64,000 nucleotides of DNA from JAOZPE01 sp964601275 (GCA_964601275.1 CAZRMV010000001.1:372001-436000), one strand, 5' to 3'. Positions 8,259 through 17,299 are shown, counted from the stretch's first letter. Notes: a model not told the origin generated them from the sequence alone. Numbers and translations: made by a program.

Positions 8259-10057
8259 TCGCCGGTTGCTTCCAGCGCCAGGGGACGTCCCCGCACCGCG
8301 TGGTAGAGCTGCTGGAAGAGCAGGACCAGGCGTTGCGCGGTCGGGGGACGTTCCTCGTGTTCGAGGATGTAGTGGAGGAAGGCCTGGGCGTTCTCGTCGA
8401 GCGATTCGGGGGGAATGGGCAGGAGATCGGGGTCGTACACGAATTCCCGTCGGGTTCCCGATCCGCCCACCACCCACAGGTCGTGCAGGGCCCGCTGGAA
8501 TTGCCCGGCCGCGACAGCGACCAGGGCGGAATAGAAGCGCGCGTTGGCCAGGTCGCCCCAGAAGCGCAGGCGCGGTCCGCCGTCGTCGAAGAGGACCAGG
8601 CTGTCTCCCCGCAGACCGTCGAGATGGCTGTCCCATCGCACCGCGACCCCTGAAGGTGCCATGACCGATAGGCCCACCGGCCCGTCGATGGCGGCGTAGA
8701 CCTGCGAGTTGAGGCGCTGGGCCTGGGCCGCGGGGATCTGGCGGGGCCAGTTGGTGTAGGTGGCGGCCAACACGGCCAGGGTCTGCCCCTCCTGCAGGGG
8801 CAGGCTGCGCACCAGGTGGTGCACCTCGTAGGCGATGGCGCTGCGCCGGGCAAGGGGATCGCGCAGAAGACCTCCCGCGTCGCGGGCGGTGAGCTTCTGC
8901 TGGGTGGTGGAAAAGCCCAGCAGGGCCACCACCACTGCCGCCGTTCCCAGCGCCCATCGGCCTCGCCGCCCCCCTCCCTGCGCCGAGGGCCACAGCAGTT
9001 CCACCGCCCTGCCCACCGTCCAGCCCCAACCAGCCACCGCGGCCAGGAGATAGTAGGGCTGCAGGTGCCGCAGCAGGGGCAGCACCGCGGCCAGGCTGAG
9101 CAGCGACCAACCCCACCACCACAGGGCCACCCGCTCCCCCTTTCGCCATCTCCAGGCGGCGAAGGCCAGCCAGGCGACCCACAGCCCCAGGCCCAGGGTG
9201 GGCAGAGCCGGGGTGCTCACCGGAGCGAAGCCGGTGACCGAAGCCAGCCAGGCGCCCAGGACCCCGAGGTTCATCGCAATCAATCGGACGCCGCCCAGGG
9301 CGTAGGGATCGTAGGAGGTGCTAGGCCCCATGGCCCGCCAGACGAGGGTGCCCGCGGCGATCGAGCCCAGGGCGATCACCGCGAGGGCTCCGGCGGCCAG
9401 GCGGGGATTCCGGGCCTTCCGCGGCGCGCGGGTTCCCGGCGCCGGGGTCCCTTCCGGCGAGCCCGAAGCCGCCGGCCGGAGGGGATCCACCCCGGTCCAC
9501 AGCGCCAGCATCACCGGCAGGGCCACCAGGGCGCTCTCCTTGGTGAAGACCGAGAGCAGGGCCAGCGCCACCGCGGCTGCGGCCGATCCGGCCCGGGGGG
9601 ACATCCACCGCTCCAGGGCGGCCAGGGAGAACAGGGTGGCGAAGATCTCCGCCGAGGCGCTGGCCCAGAACACCGGGATCGTCACCGCCGGGGTCGCCGC
9701 CGCGACCAGCCCGGCCACCCCGGCGCCCAGGGGGCCGAGTCCGGTGCGGCGGGCCAGGCGGTAGACCAGCATACTGGCCGCTGCCCAGGCCACCAGGGCC
9801 GCGGCGTGCCAGGCCGCCGCCTGCAGATCGAGGAGGAGATGGCCCAACCCGAAGCCCAGGATCCTCGAGACCGGCCGGGCCAGGTCGCTCCCCAGGGCGA
9901 GGCGACCGGTCGCCCGCGCCAGGTGGGGCCAATCGTCCTGGAGGAAGTAGCCCCGCAGGGCGGGAAGGTGCGAGACCACCGCGCTCAAGGCGATCAGTGC
10001 CCCGAACCCGGGCCCTCCCCGGGTGGTCTCAGAACGAACTGCAGAGGGGTTGGTCAT
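8255..10057 (-). CDS. Polytopic membrane protein, probable GT-C glycosyltransferase
   Basis: A 600-residue protein with roughly ten hydrophobic helices in the first ~390 residues. The first external loop holds FLQDDWPHLARA. An acidic DD pair in the first loop is the catalytic hallmark of GT-C enzymes that use polyprenyl-phosphate sugars, so I infer that activity. The C-terminal ~190 residues are soluble and presumably periplasmic. I use the ATG at 10057 with GGAAGA 4 bases upstream; the ATG at 10090 is an alternative with a poorly spaced GGAAGG. It is a distinct sequence from the other large membrane proteins in the window but follows the same plan of helices then a soluble tail. Confidence 0.65.
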   Translation of the reverse strand: MTNPSAVRSETTRGGPGFGALIALSAVVSHLPALRGYFLQDDWPHLARATGRLALGSDLARPVSRILGFGLGHLLLDLQAAAWHAAALVAWAAASMLVYRLARRTGLGPLGAGVAGLVAAATPAVTIPVFWASASAEIFATLFSLAALERWMSPRAGSAAAAVALALLSVFTKESALVALPVMLALWTGVDPLRPAASGSPEGTPAPGTRAPRKARNPRLAAGALAVIALGSIAAGTLVWRAMGPSTSYDPYALGGVRLIAMNLGVLGAWLASVTGFAPVSTPALPTLGLGLWVAWLAFAAWRWRKGERVALWWWGWSLLSLAAVLPLLRHLQPYYLLAAVAGWGWTVGRAVELLWPSAQGGGRRGRWALGTAAVVVALLGFSTTQQKLTARDAGGLLRDPLARRSAIAYEVHHLVRSLPLQEGQTLAVLAATYTNWPRQIPAAQAQRLNSQVYAAIDGPVGLSVMAPSGVAVRWDSHLDGLRGDSLVLFDDGGPRLRFWGDLANARFYSALVAVAAGQFQRALHDLWVVGGSGTRREFVYDPDLLPIPPESLDENAQAFLHYILEHEERPPTAQRLVLLFQQLYHAVRGRPLALEATGD

Positions 10058-10295
10058 GGTTTCTTCCGGGGTTTTCGGCCCGATCCGCATCGACCTTCCG
10101 GCCGTGGCCTCCGGCGGTGGGGCGGGCCGATGGTAGTCGCAAACCCCGGGGTCCGACAGGCCGAATTGGTCCGGAGGGCCCTACCACCGATTGACAAGCG
10201 GCCGGGGTCGGGGGCATCTTCTGCCGGTCGATTCCCCACGGAACGTGACGGCAAACAGGCCAATCGACCCTTCCTTCCTGATTCCAGGAGTCACC

Positions 10296-12542
10296 GTGTA
10301 CGATCGTCACCACGATGCGGGGCCCGCATCTCCGGCCCCCCGTTTCCACCGTCCTTCGCTCCTTCCTCTTCGGTGGCTCCTCGGCCTGTGTGCCCTGATG
10401 GTGCTGGCCGCGCCGCTGTGGGCTTCGGCCGCCTCCTCGCCGGCGGCTTCGCCCTCTTCCTCGGCGGTGGCGACCTCCGGAAGCCTCCACATTCCACAGG
10501 CCCCGACCGGTGACGTGGTCGACGACTACTTCGGGGTGGAGGTGCCCGATCCCTACCGGTGGATGGAAAATCCGGACGATCCCCGCTTGGCGCCCTGGAT
10601 CGAGGCGGAGAACGCGTTGACCCAGGACTGGCTGGCCAACGTCGGCGTGCGCGCCGCACTCCGGGAGCGGCTCACCCGCTTGTGGAACTACCCCCGCACC
10701 TCCGCGCCGTTCCGCCGGGGCGATCGGATCTTCTACTTCCACAACGACGGACTGCAGAACCAGTCGGTGCTCTTCGTCCAGGATGGGGGAAGCGAGGAGC
10801 CGCGCGTGCTGCTCGACCCCAACACCCTGTCGGAGGACGGTACCGTCGCGCTGGGTGGACTGGGTCTGAGCGAGGACGGACGCTACCTCGCCTGGTCGAC
10901 CAGCGATGGGGGTTCGGACTGGCGGACCTGGCGGATCCGCGACGTCACGACGGGGAAGGACTTCGACGACCTGATCCAATGGAGCAAGTTCAGCGGCGCG
11001 TCGTGGACCCACGACGACGCGGGCTTCTACTACTCGCGTTACGACGAACCCGCCGAGGGGGAGGAACTCGAGCAGGCCAACTACCACCAGAAGCTCTACT
11101 ACCACCGCCTGGGCACCCCGCAGAGCGAGGACCGCCTCATCTACCAGCGGCCGGATCACAAGGACTGGGGCATCAGCGGCTCGGTGACCGAGGACGGCCG
11201 CTTCCTGATCCTCGACATCTGGAAGGGCACCGACCGCAAGAACGCGGTGTTCTACCAGGATCTGCAGGAGAACGGACCGGTGGTCGAGCTGCTGAAGGAC
11301 TTCGACGCCAGCTACGGGTTTGTGGGCAATGACGGGGAGGTCTTCTACTTCCAGACCGACCTGGACGCCCCGAGGGGCCGGATCATCGCCATCGACATCG
11401 GCCATCCCCAGCGGGAGAACTGGAAGGAACTGGTTCCCGAGCAGGACGACACCCTGGATGGCGTCTCCCTGGTCGGGGACATCTTCTTCGGCCAGTACAT
11501 GCACGACGCCCAGGACATCGTGCGCCGCTTCTCCCTGGAGGGGGAGGAGCTCGCGCCGGTCGAGTTGCCCGGCATCGGCAGCATCGGGGGCTTCGGCGGC
11601 CGCCGCCAGGACAAGGACTTCTACTACACCTTCACCAGCTTCACCGAGCCATCGACCATCTACCACTACGACGTCGCCGGCAACCGGAGCACCTTGTATC
11701 GCCGCAGCGAGATCGATTTCGATGCGAGCCCCTATGAGACCGTCCAGGTGTTCTGCCGGTCGAAGGACGGCACCCGGGTTCCGATCTTCATCACCGCCCG
11801 CAAGGGGGTGAAGCTGGATGGATCCAATCCCTGCTATCTCTACGGCTACGGGGGCTTCAACATCCCGATGAAACCGCGTTTCTCCACCTCCCGGGCGGTG
11901 TGGCTGGAGATGGGGGGTATCTATGCCCAGGCCGTCCTGCGGGGAGGCGGAGAATACGGCGAGCAATGGCACCAGGCGGGAAGCCTCCTGCAGAAGCAGC
12001 ACACCTTCGACGACTTCATCGCCGCCGCCGAGTACCTGATCGAGAAGGGTTGGACCTCCACCCCGAAGCTGGCCATCGCCGGCGGTTCCAACGGTGGGCT
12101 CCTGGTGGGGGCGTGCGAGGTGCAGCGGCCCGAGCTGTTCGGGGCCTGCCTCCCCGCGGTCGGGGTGCTCGACATGCTGCGCTTCCACCGGTGGACCATC
12201 GGCTGGGCCTGGAAGAGCGACTACGGCTCGTCGGAGGATCCCGAGCAGTTCCAGGTGCTCTACGGGTATTCCCCCTACCACAACATCCATCCGGGAACCC
12301 ACTACCCGGCGACCTTCATCACCACCGCCGACCACGATGACCGGGTCTTTCCCGCCCACAGTTTCAAGTTCGCGGCTCGCCTGCAGGCGGCCCAGGGAGG
12401 GGACGCCCCCATTCTCATCCGCATCCAGACCCGGGCGGGCCACGGGGCGGGAAAGCCTACCACGATGCTCATCGAGGAGGAGGCCGACCGCTGGGCCTTC
12501 CTGGTCAAGGCGTTGCAGATCGACACGAAAGGGGTGTTCTGA
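10296..12542 (+). CDS. Secreted prolyl oligopeptidase (S9A family)
   Basis: A 748-residue serine peptidase that cuts short peptides after proline. A signal peptide (basic start, then LLGLCALMVLAAPLWASA) indicates export, as in periplasmic enzymes of Gram-negatives. The N-terminal beta-propeller follows (RWMENPDDPRL, FYFHNDGLQNQS). The C-terminal alpha/beta-hydrolase domain holds the triad: Ser598 in GGSNGG, Asp681 in DHDDRV and His716 in RAGHGAGK. The length is the family norm plus a signal peptide. I chose the GTG at 10296 because AGGAG is 5 bases upstream and the signal peptide starts there; the frame is open further upstream without homology. Its promoter lies in the roughly 240 bases shared with the divergent gene at 10057. 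Confidence 0.93.
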   Translation: MYDRHHDAGPASPAPRFHRPSLLPLRWLLGLCALMVLAAPLWASAASSPAASPSSSAVATSGSLHIPQAPTGDVVDDYFGVEVPDPYRWMENPDDPRLAPWIEAENALTQDWLANVGVRAALRERLTRLWNYPRTSAPFRRGDRIFYFHNDGLQNQSVLFVQDGGSEEPRVLLDPNTLSEDGTVALGGLGLSEDGRYLAWSTSDGGSDWRTWRIRDVTTGKDFDDLIQWSKFSGASWTHDDAGFYYSRYDEPAEGEELEQANYHQKLYYHRLGTPQSEDRLIYQRPDHKDWGISGSVTEDGRFLILDIWKGTDRKNAVFYQDLQENGPVVELLKDFDASYGFVGNDGEVFYFQTDLDAPRGRIIAIDIGHPQRENWKELVPEQDDTLDGVSLVGDIFFGQYMHDAQDIVRRFSLEGEELAPVELPGIGSIGGFGGRRQDKDFYYTFTSFTEPSTIYHYDVAGNRSTLYRRSEIDFDASPYETVQVFCRSKDGTRVPIFITARKGVKLDGSNPCYLYGYGGFNIPMKPRFSTSRAVWLEMGGIYAQAVLRGGGEYGEQWHQAGSLLQKQHTFDDFIAAAEYLIEKGWTSTPKLAIAGGSNGGLLVGACEVQRPELFGACLPAVGVLDMLRFHRWTIGWAWKSDYGSSEDPEQFQVLYGYSPYHNIHPGTHYPATFITTADHDDRVFPAHSFKFAARLQAAQGGDAPILIRIQTRAGHGAGKPTTMLIEEEADRWAFLVKALQIDTKGVF

Positions 12543-12666
12543 GACCGTACCGACAGCGACCGTTCTCCCCACCGACCCCGGGGCCGAAGCAGCGTGCGGA
12601 CCCGGCGTGTCGGCCGGGGATCGTGCCAATCCCCGCGGGAACGGATGCGGAAGCGGAGAAAGTGAC

Positions 12667-12672
12667 TAAGCT
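12667..12672 (+). promoter_or_regulatory. Possible -10 element of the Rrf2 regulator gene
   Basis: TAAGCT in the 219-base gap before the Rrf2 gene belongs to the TARRCT-like -10 group seen elsewhere in the window. The matching -35 is poor (GATGCG at 17 bases). The leader would be about 85 bases. No other promoter or terminator is evident in 12543-12761. Confidence 0.3.
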
Positions 12673-12761
12673 GTCCGCATCTATTCCCCCACCGATGGAT
12701 CGAACCCGGCGCCGTCCGGCCCCGTCGACGGCCTCCGGCTCCGGCGTCTTCAGGAGGAACC

Positions 12762-13184
12762 TTGCTCTTCTCCAGTTCTTGTGAATACGGAATCCGAGCC
12801 CTGACCCACCTCGCAATGCACCGGGAGGATGGCCCCTGCCTGGTTCGTGAGATCGCCGAGGAAGAGGCGATTCCGCGACATTATCTGGCCAAGATCCTCC
12901 AGCAACTGGCGGGACACGGGCTGGTGCGCTCGACCAAGGGTCCCGGAGGCGGCTTCGCGCTGGCAAGGGATCCCGAGACGCTCATGGTGAGCGAGATCGT
13001 GGATATCCTCGAACCCGGGCGCAATCCCGAGCGTTGCGTGCTCGGCCTGGACGAATGCAGCGATGAGGCTCCCTGTCCCCTGCATGAGACCTGGAGCTCG
13101 TTGCGGGACAATTTCTTCGACCATCTGAGCCGCACCACCCTGATCGAGATGGCCAAGGTGCTGCAGGAGAAGCGCTCGCTCTAG
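12762..13184 (+). CDS. Rrf2-family transcriptional regulator with IscR-like Fe-S ligands
   Basis: A 140-residue winged-helix regulator. The N-terminal YGIRALTHLA, the recognition helix IPRHYLAKILQQLAGHGLV and the GPGGGF wing are typical of Rrf2. The C-terminal loop carries Cys92, Cys99, Cys105 and His108, nearly the spacing of the [2Fe-2S] ligands of IscR (Cys92, Cys98, Cys104, His107), so it should sense iron-sulfur status, oxygen or nitric oxide. The start is a TTG with AGGAGGA 4 bases upstream. No iron-sulfur assembly genes sit beside it, so its targets are probably elsewhere. It converges on the NlpC/P60 gene across a 53-base gap. Confidence 0.92.
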   Translation: MLFSSSCEYGIRALTHLAMHREDGPCLVREIAEEEAIPRHYLAKILQQLAGHGLVRSTKGPGGGFALARDPETLMVSEIVDILEPGRNPERCVLGLDECSDEAPCPLHETWSSLRDNFFDHLSRTTLIEMAKVLQEKRSL

Positions 13185-13220
13185 GCGACCGGGCCTGCGG
13201 TCGGTTTCCGGTCCGGTCGC
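13185..13220. terminator. Hairpin between convergent genes, possible bidirectional terminator
   Basis: GCGACCGGGCC (13185-13195) and GGTCCGGTCGC (13210-13220) form an 11-bp stem with one G-T wobble and a 14-base loop. It starts directly after the Rrf2 stop codon and lies before the stop of the opposing gene. There is no T-tract, so it could stall polymerase or protect mRNA ends rather than act as a classical intrinsic terminator. Confidence 0.5.
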
Positions 13221-13237
13221 GGGATCGCCCGGTGGCG

Positions 13238-13885
13238 TCAAGGGACCGCCAGGAGGCGTCGAGCTCCCCGGTAGTGCTGCCGGAACCACGGTTGATCCAG
13301 CGTATCCCGCCGCACCTTCCGGTGGCGGGTGCTGGCGTGGATGAATCGTCCCTTCCCTTCGTAGATGCCCACGTGGGAGGGAGGGGCGTCCGGCGGGCCG
13401 AAGAAGACCAGGTCTCCCGGGGCCAGTTGTCGGCGGGGGATCGCCGTGCCCTCACCGTACTGGGCGGCACAGGAACGGGGAAGGCGGATGCCGGCCGCGG
13501 CGTAGACCTTCAGGACGAGACCGGAACAATCGATGCCGGCGCGGTCCTCCCCTCCGTAGCGATAGGGGGTTCCCAGGTACGCGCGGGTGGCCTCCAGGAC
13601 GGTCGCGCGACGGGATCCGGGAGAAGCCTCCGGTGGCGGGATCTCGGGGGCGGGATGCGTGGTGGGGGGAGGGGAAGAAACCTCCTTCTCCGCTTTCCCC
13701 GCGAAGACCGAGGGACGCGGCGGGGCCGAGCAGCCCGATCCAGCCATCCATCCCACCCACAGTCCCAGCACGCAGAGGAGCGGGATCGACCGGTCGAAGG
13801 CCGATCGCGGTGGTCTCCTTCTCCCGCGTCGTCTCGGCCGCGGTCGGGTCCGTCGCCGGCGGTGCATGCTCCGGGAATCCTCCAT
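13238..13885 (-). CDS. NlpC/P60 cell-wall peptidase, probable lipoprotein
   Basis: A 215-residue protein. A very basic N-terminus precedes a hydrophobic stretch ending MAGSGC, which reads as a lipobox; a Pro/Ala-rich linker follows. The C-terminal ~120 residues are an NlpC/P60 domain: YLGTPYRYGG, the nucleophile in DCSGLVLK, the histidine in SHVGIYEG and the third polar residue in FIHAST. Such enzymes cut the D-Glu to diaminopimelate bond in peptidoglycan stem peptides. I start at ATG 13885 (GGGAG about 9 bases upstream); ATG 13867 is also possible. It is divergent from the gene at 14174, with 288 bases between. Confidence 0.88.
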   Translation of the reverse strand: MEDSRSMHRRRRTRPRPRRRGRRRPPRSAFDRSIPLLCVLGLWVGWMAGSGCSAPPRPSVFAGKAEKEVSSPPPTTHPAPEIPPPEASPGSRRATVLEATRAYLGTPYRYGGEDRAGIDCSGLVLKVYAAAGIRLPRSCAAQYGEGTAIPRRQLAPGDLVFFGPPDAPPSHVGIYEGKGRFIHASTRHRKVRRDTLDQPWFRQHYRGARRLLAVP

Positions 13886-14122
13886 CGTCCGTTGCTCCCT
13901 CGTCGGATCCGGGGGCGTTGCGGCCTTGCCCGTCCATGGCGGGCTTGCACTTCGCATACCATCGCCGCCGCGTCCGGCCCCGGAGCGGGGGAACCCATCC
14001 CGAGCTTGACCTCCGCGGGAAGGGGGAGGAAGATGCGGCCCAGCAGGGGAACCCTCGGGCCCCCGGCCGCCCGGCCGGAGATGGTCCCGATCGGGATTTT
14101 CTCCCCGGTCCTCGCGCCGCCG

Positions 14123-14131
14123 TGCTACAAT
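14123..14131 (+). promoter_or_regulatory. Extended -10 promoter for the secreted protein at 14174
   Basis: TGC followed by TACAAT (14126-14131) is an extended -10 element (TGn-TAnnnT). No good -35 lies 17 bases upstream, as expected for the extended class. The leader would be about 36 bases and includes GGAGG. Apart from this, the divergent gap 13886-14173 shows no recognisable element. Confidence 0.5.
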
Positions 14132-14173
14132 CAAGGCCCTGGTCCCCCTTGCCTCGACGCGCCGGAGGTTCTC

Positions 14174-14914
14174 GTGCGGCTCCCTTGGTCTTTCTTCCTG
14201 CCCGCTTTCGCCGTCCTTGCGCTGGGTGCGCTCGTCCCGGCGGCGCCGGCCCACGCGGACATGCAGAAGCTGGCCCAGGGGGACTACCAGATGAGCGCGC
14301 TTCCCGACGAGGAGACCCCGCCCTGGACCCGTCTGGGGCACGGCATGGCCATGCTGCTGCCCGACGAGGGCAGCCTGTTCCTCAATGACAACCGGGTGGA
14401 CGACCGCATCGGGTACCAGGCCCTGCTCGGGCAGATCGAGGCGGAGAACCGGGTCCGCCTGAGCGCGCGGCTGAAGGTCCTGAGCAACTTCGACGGACGG
14501 GGTACGGTGATGGAGATCGCCCGGCCGGGATTGCAGGTGGCCCTGCACCTCTATCCCACCCGGGTGGAACTGGTCGAACGCGGCGCGGATGGACGATGGC
14601 GCTGGCTGGCCGCGGTCTCCTGCGATCTCTTCGGCTCGTACCACGAGGTCACCCTGGAGAAGGATTCGAGCGAGGCTATCGAGGGGGAGATGATCCGCCT
14701 CTGGGTCGATGGAGTCCTGATCGCCGAACGTCATCCGCACGCGGACAGCAGCCTGGAGGTCGGACGCTTGCTGATCGGGTCGATGTCCCGTCCTTCCATG
14801 GGAGCCAGCATCTGGGACTGGGTCCGCTTCGACCTGGACGGCCTGGTCAAGGCCCTGCCCAGCTCGAGCATCAGCCTCGGAACCCTCAAGGCGAAGTTCA
14901 GCTCTCGCCCCTGA
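14174..14914 (+). CDS. Secreted protein with a probable concanavalin-like (LamG-type) beta-sandwich
   Basis: A 246-residue protein with a clear Sec signal peptide (LPWSFFLPAFAVLALGALVPAAPAHA). The mature part alternates short hydrophobic strands and has the order seen in LamG/laminin-type jelly-roll domains: VRLSARLKVLS, VMEIARPGLQVALHL, YHEVTLEK, MIRLWVDGVLIAE and a closing LLIGSMS plus WDWVRFDL. Such domains usually bind glycans or proteins outside the cell; the ligand is unknown. The GTG start at 14174 has GGAGG 5 bases upstream. Its end overlaps the convergent membrane gene by 17 bases. The fold call is from pattern only. Confidence 0.6.
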   Translation: MRLPWSFFLPAFAVLALGALVPAAPAHADMQKLAQGDYQMSALPDEETPPWTRLGHGMAMLLPDEGSLFLNDNRVDDRIGYQALLGQIEAENRVRLSARLKVLSNFDGRGTVMEIARPGLQVALHLYPTRVELVERGADGRWRWLAAVSCDLFGSYHEVTLEKDSSEAIEGEMIRLWVDGVLIAERHPHADSSLEVGRLLIGSMSRPSMGASIWDWVRFDLDGLVKALPSSSISLGTLKAKFSSRP

Positions 14915-16889
14915 TCTTTCCACCGCCCGCATTCCCAGAGGACGAGGGCCCCGGCGGCGACGTGGGCGTCAACCGGTCTTCGTCCTGCTGGATCCGGCGC
15001 TGCAGGCGGCGCCGCTGCTCGGGGGACAGATCGGACCGGCGCTGCAGGATCCGCAATGCCCGCACCGTCCGACGCCACTGCCCCGCCTCTTCTGCCCGGT
15101 AGGCCTGGTTTTCCAGGAAGGAGAAGAACTGGGGGGCGTGGAGCCGGTCGAGGAACCGCCGGTACTCGTCTTCGGGCAGCTCGCCCCGTTCCTCCAGCAG
15201 CCGCGCCTTTCCCTCCGGCGGCAGGGCGTAGAAGCGGATTTCCGGCCCGGGATGCTCGGCGCTCGGGGAGAAGGTGCGGATCCTTCGCCCGTAGCGCTCC
15301 AGGTCGGCGTAGAAGCGGATCTGGCGGGGAAAACGGTCGGGTTCGGCCTCGTAGCGTCCGCGCACCGAAGACGAGGTCACCACGTAGTCGTAGGGCAGGT
15401 ACTGGCGCAGATCGTAGTAGTAGTCGATCAGTTCCACCCGGACCGCGTTCATCGGGATGGGATCGGCCCGGAAGCGGGGACGGTCCATGAGTTTCGCGCG
15501 CTGGGAGGCGGAGAGACGGGCGAAGAAGGGCTGCTCGCGGGCCAGCTCCTGGCGGTCGGTGGGAACCTGCGGGGTGTAGGCCTCCATGGCCAAGGCGGGG
15601 TCGTCCGGGAGGAGTTCATCGAACATCCAGGCCCGGGCCTGGTTCAGGGTGTCGATCTTCCCCGCGTTGCGGTGGGTGCGCAGCGCTCCCTCGACCGCGG
15701 GCAGGAGGACCACCAGGCCCACGAGGGCCAGGGCCAGAGACGCCAACGGTCGTCCGAGCCGCCCGCCGGTCGCCGTCAGCCTCTCGCGCAGCAACGCGGG
15801 CCAGGCGGCCAGCCCCAGGGCCAGCGGCAGGAGCAGGGGAAGGGCGTAGCGGGGAAAACGGGTGCTCAGCAGCGAGATGCCCACGAGGAAGGGCAGGATG
15901 CACGCCACCAGGGCGATCCACGGTCCCCGCAGCCTCCACGCAGCGAGGACGGCGCCCGCTCCGGCGAGGACCAGGGCGGGCCAGCCCAGGCCCGGTCCCA
16001 GGACCTCCCCCAGGTAGTAGCCCAGCCCGACAGGGGGGCCGGTCTGGCCGAAATGTCCCCGGGTCATGTGCAGGAGCTGGTAGGAGAGGTCGCGCCGGAG
16101 CACGCCGAGGTGGACCAGGGTGTAGGGGCTGGCCACCACGAAGGCCGCCACCATCGCCGCGGTGGCCACCCCGAGGCGCCGGTCGTCCAGACCACCCCAA
16201 CGCAGGGAACGCCCCTCGCGCCGCCGCCGTTGCAGATGGACCAGGTAGAGGCTCGGCCAGAAGAGGATCGGGGTGTACTTGCACGCGGTGCCCAGACCGA
16301 TCGCCATGCCGGCGAGCAGATCGTCGCGCCGGCGCCCCCGCTGGGAGACGGAAAGGATCGCGACCACCGCCAGGGCCGCCAGCCATGCCATGAGGATGTC
16401 GGGAGTCACCCTCTGGGCCTGCCGGATCAGAAGCGGGGAGACCACCAGGATCGCCCCGCTGAGGAAGCCTCCGGTCAAGGTGTGGCTGAGACGCCCGCCC
16501 CAGATCGTGGCCAGCAGGACCACCCCGGCCGAGGCCAGCACTCCCAGCATCCTCGCCCACAGGAGAATCGGGCGGGGATCGACCGAGTTGTCCACGAGGA
16601 AATCGTAGCGGTCGTGGTAGATCCCCTGCAGTCGACCCACACCGTATTGCAGGTGTTGCCATCCCAGGTGCAGGTAGAAGGACAACGCCGGCCAGCCCGC
16701 GGTCTTCGGGTCGAGCTGCAGGTGTCCTTCGTTCCAGCCCCACAGGTCCAGGGCCTTCTTCATCGGCAGGGCTTCCTCTTCGACCTGCGGAAGACCCCAG
16801 TCGAGATGGGGCAGGCGCACGGCCACGGCGGCAAGGGCCAGCAGGAGACCCAACAGGAGCAGACGGCGGGAGGTGGAAGGAACGATCAT
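14898..16889 (-). CDS. Dolichyl-phosphate-mannose mannosyltransferase-like (GT39/GT83) membrane protein
   Basis: A 663-residue protein with about eleven membrane helices up to residue ~430 and a charged C-terminal tail. The first loop (LPHLDWGLPQVEEEALPMKKA) has the acidic pattern of PMT/ArnT-like GT-C enzymes. The cytosolic motif KYTPILFWPSLYLVHL and ATTIWGGRLSHTLTG-like helices also fit this family. Such enzymes use lipid-linked sugars to glycosylate proteins or lipid A at the periplasmic face. The start at ATG 16889 has no evident ribosome-binding site. The tail is Arg/Glu-rich and ends in a low-complexity PGPSSSGNAGGG segment that overlaps the neighbouring convergent gene. Acceptor unknown. 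Confidence 0.7.
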   Translation of the reverse strand: MIVPSTSRRLLLLGLLLALAAVAVRLPHLDWGLPQVEEEALPMKKALDLWGWNEGHLQLDPKTAGWPALSFYLHLGWQHLQYGVGRLQGIYHDRYDFLVDNSVDPRPILLWARMLGVLASAGVVLLATIWGGRLSHTLTGGFLSGAILVVSPLLIRQAQRVTPDILMAWLAALAVVAILSVSQRGRRRDDLLAGMAIGLGTACKYTPILFWPSLYLVHLQRRRREGRSLRWGGLDDRRLGVATAAMVAAFVVASPYTLVHLGVLRRDLSYQLLHMTRGHFGQTGPPVGLGYYLGEVLGPGLGWPALVLAGAGAVLAAWRLRGPWIALVACILPFLVGISLLSTRFPRYALPLLLPLALGLAAWPALLRERLTATGGRLGRPLASLALALVGLVVLLPAVEGALRTHRNAGKIDTLNQARAWMFDELLPDDPALAMEAYTPQVPTDRQELAREQPFFARLSASQRAKLMDRPRFRADPIPMNAVRVELIDYYYDLRQYLPYDYVVTSSSVRGRYEAEPDRFPRQIRFYADLERYGRRIRTFSPSAEHPGPEIRFYALPPEGKARLLEERGELPEDEYRRFLDRLHAPQFFSFLENQAYRAEEAGQWRRTVRALRILQRRSDLSPEQRRRLQRRIQQDEDRLTPTSPPGPSSSGNAGGGKIRGES

Positions 16890-17113
16890 CGCAAGGTCAT
16901 GGGGTTGGAGAGTTCCCCGTCGTCGGAGGGAAGGTCCTGGTCGCACCCCGGAGACGGCGGTGCGATCGCCCGGGACTGCTCGACAGCAGCCTCCGGGCGC
17001 CTCGACTGTAGCCCGCATCCTCGATGGAGACCAGGGGTCGACGGGCCCCGATGCGGCCCGGAACAGGTGGTCGAAAACTGGTCAGTCTGTTTGCGGGGAG
17101 GTGCACTTTTCCG

Positions 17114-17141
17114 TTGACACCTTCTGCGGCTGCGTTATGAG
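17114..17141 (+). promoter_or_regulatory. Strong sigma-70-type promoter of the porin gene
   Basis: A perfect TTGACA at 17114-17119 is followed after 16 bases by TATGAG at 17136-17141. Transcription should begin near 17148, about 150 bases before the porin ATG, which leaves a long structured leader. Upstream, 16890-17113 shows no further recognisable element. Confidence 0.7.
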
Positions 17142-17147
17142 TAGCGC

Positions 17148-17299
17148 GATCGGTCGGACAGCTTGCCGAGCGCCCGCACGCGCCGGCGGGGAGGCTGTCC
17201 TCTAACAAGCGGAGTCGAGTCATCATCCGCGTAGCACAACCGGTGACTCGACCTACGTGGAAGCGTGTCAACGGCACGTAAACGAGGAGTCAAGCTGAT
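17148..17299 (+). promoter_or_regulatory. Structured 5' leader of the porin gene with three hairpins
   Basis: Three inverted repeats fill this leader. Hairpin 1 (17156-17200) has a GGACAGC/GCTGTCC stem enclosing GCCG/CGGC and GCGC/GCGC. Hairpin 2 (17214-17252) has a perfect 9-bp GTCGAGTCA/TGACTCGAC stem. Hairpin 3 (17254-17280) has TACGTG/CACGTA with an inner CGT/ACG stem. The Shine-Dalgarno GAGGAG (17284-17289) overlaps a second copy of GAGTCA (17287-17292). The right arm of hairpin 2 (TGACTC, 17244-17249) could therefore pair either with its own left arm or with the ribosome-binding site. This looks like a translational on/off switch; no known riboswitch class is recognised. Confidence 0.55.

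Noticed and set aside
12690..12725. T-arm-like GGGTTCGATCC on the complement, suggesting a tRNA
   Set aside because: The flanking bases do not pair as a T-stem and no acceptor, D or anticodon arms can be built around it.
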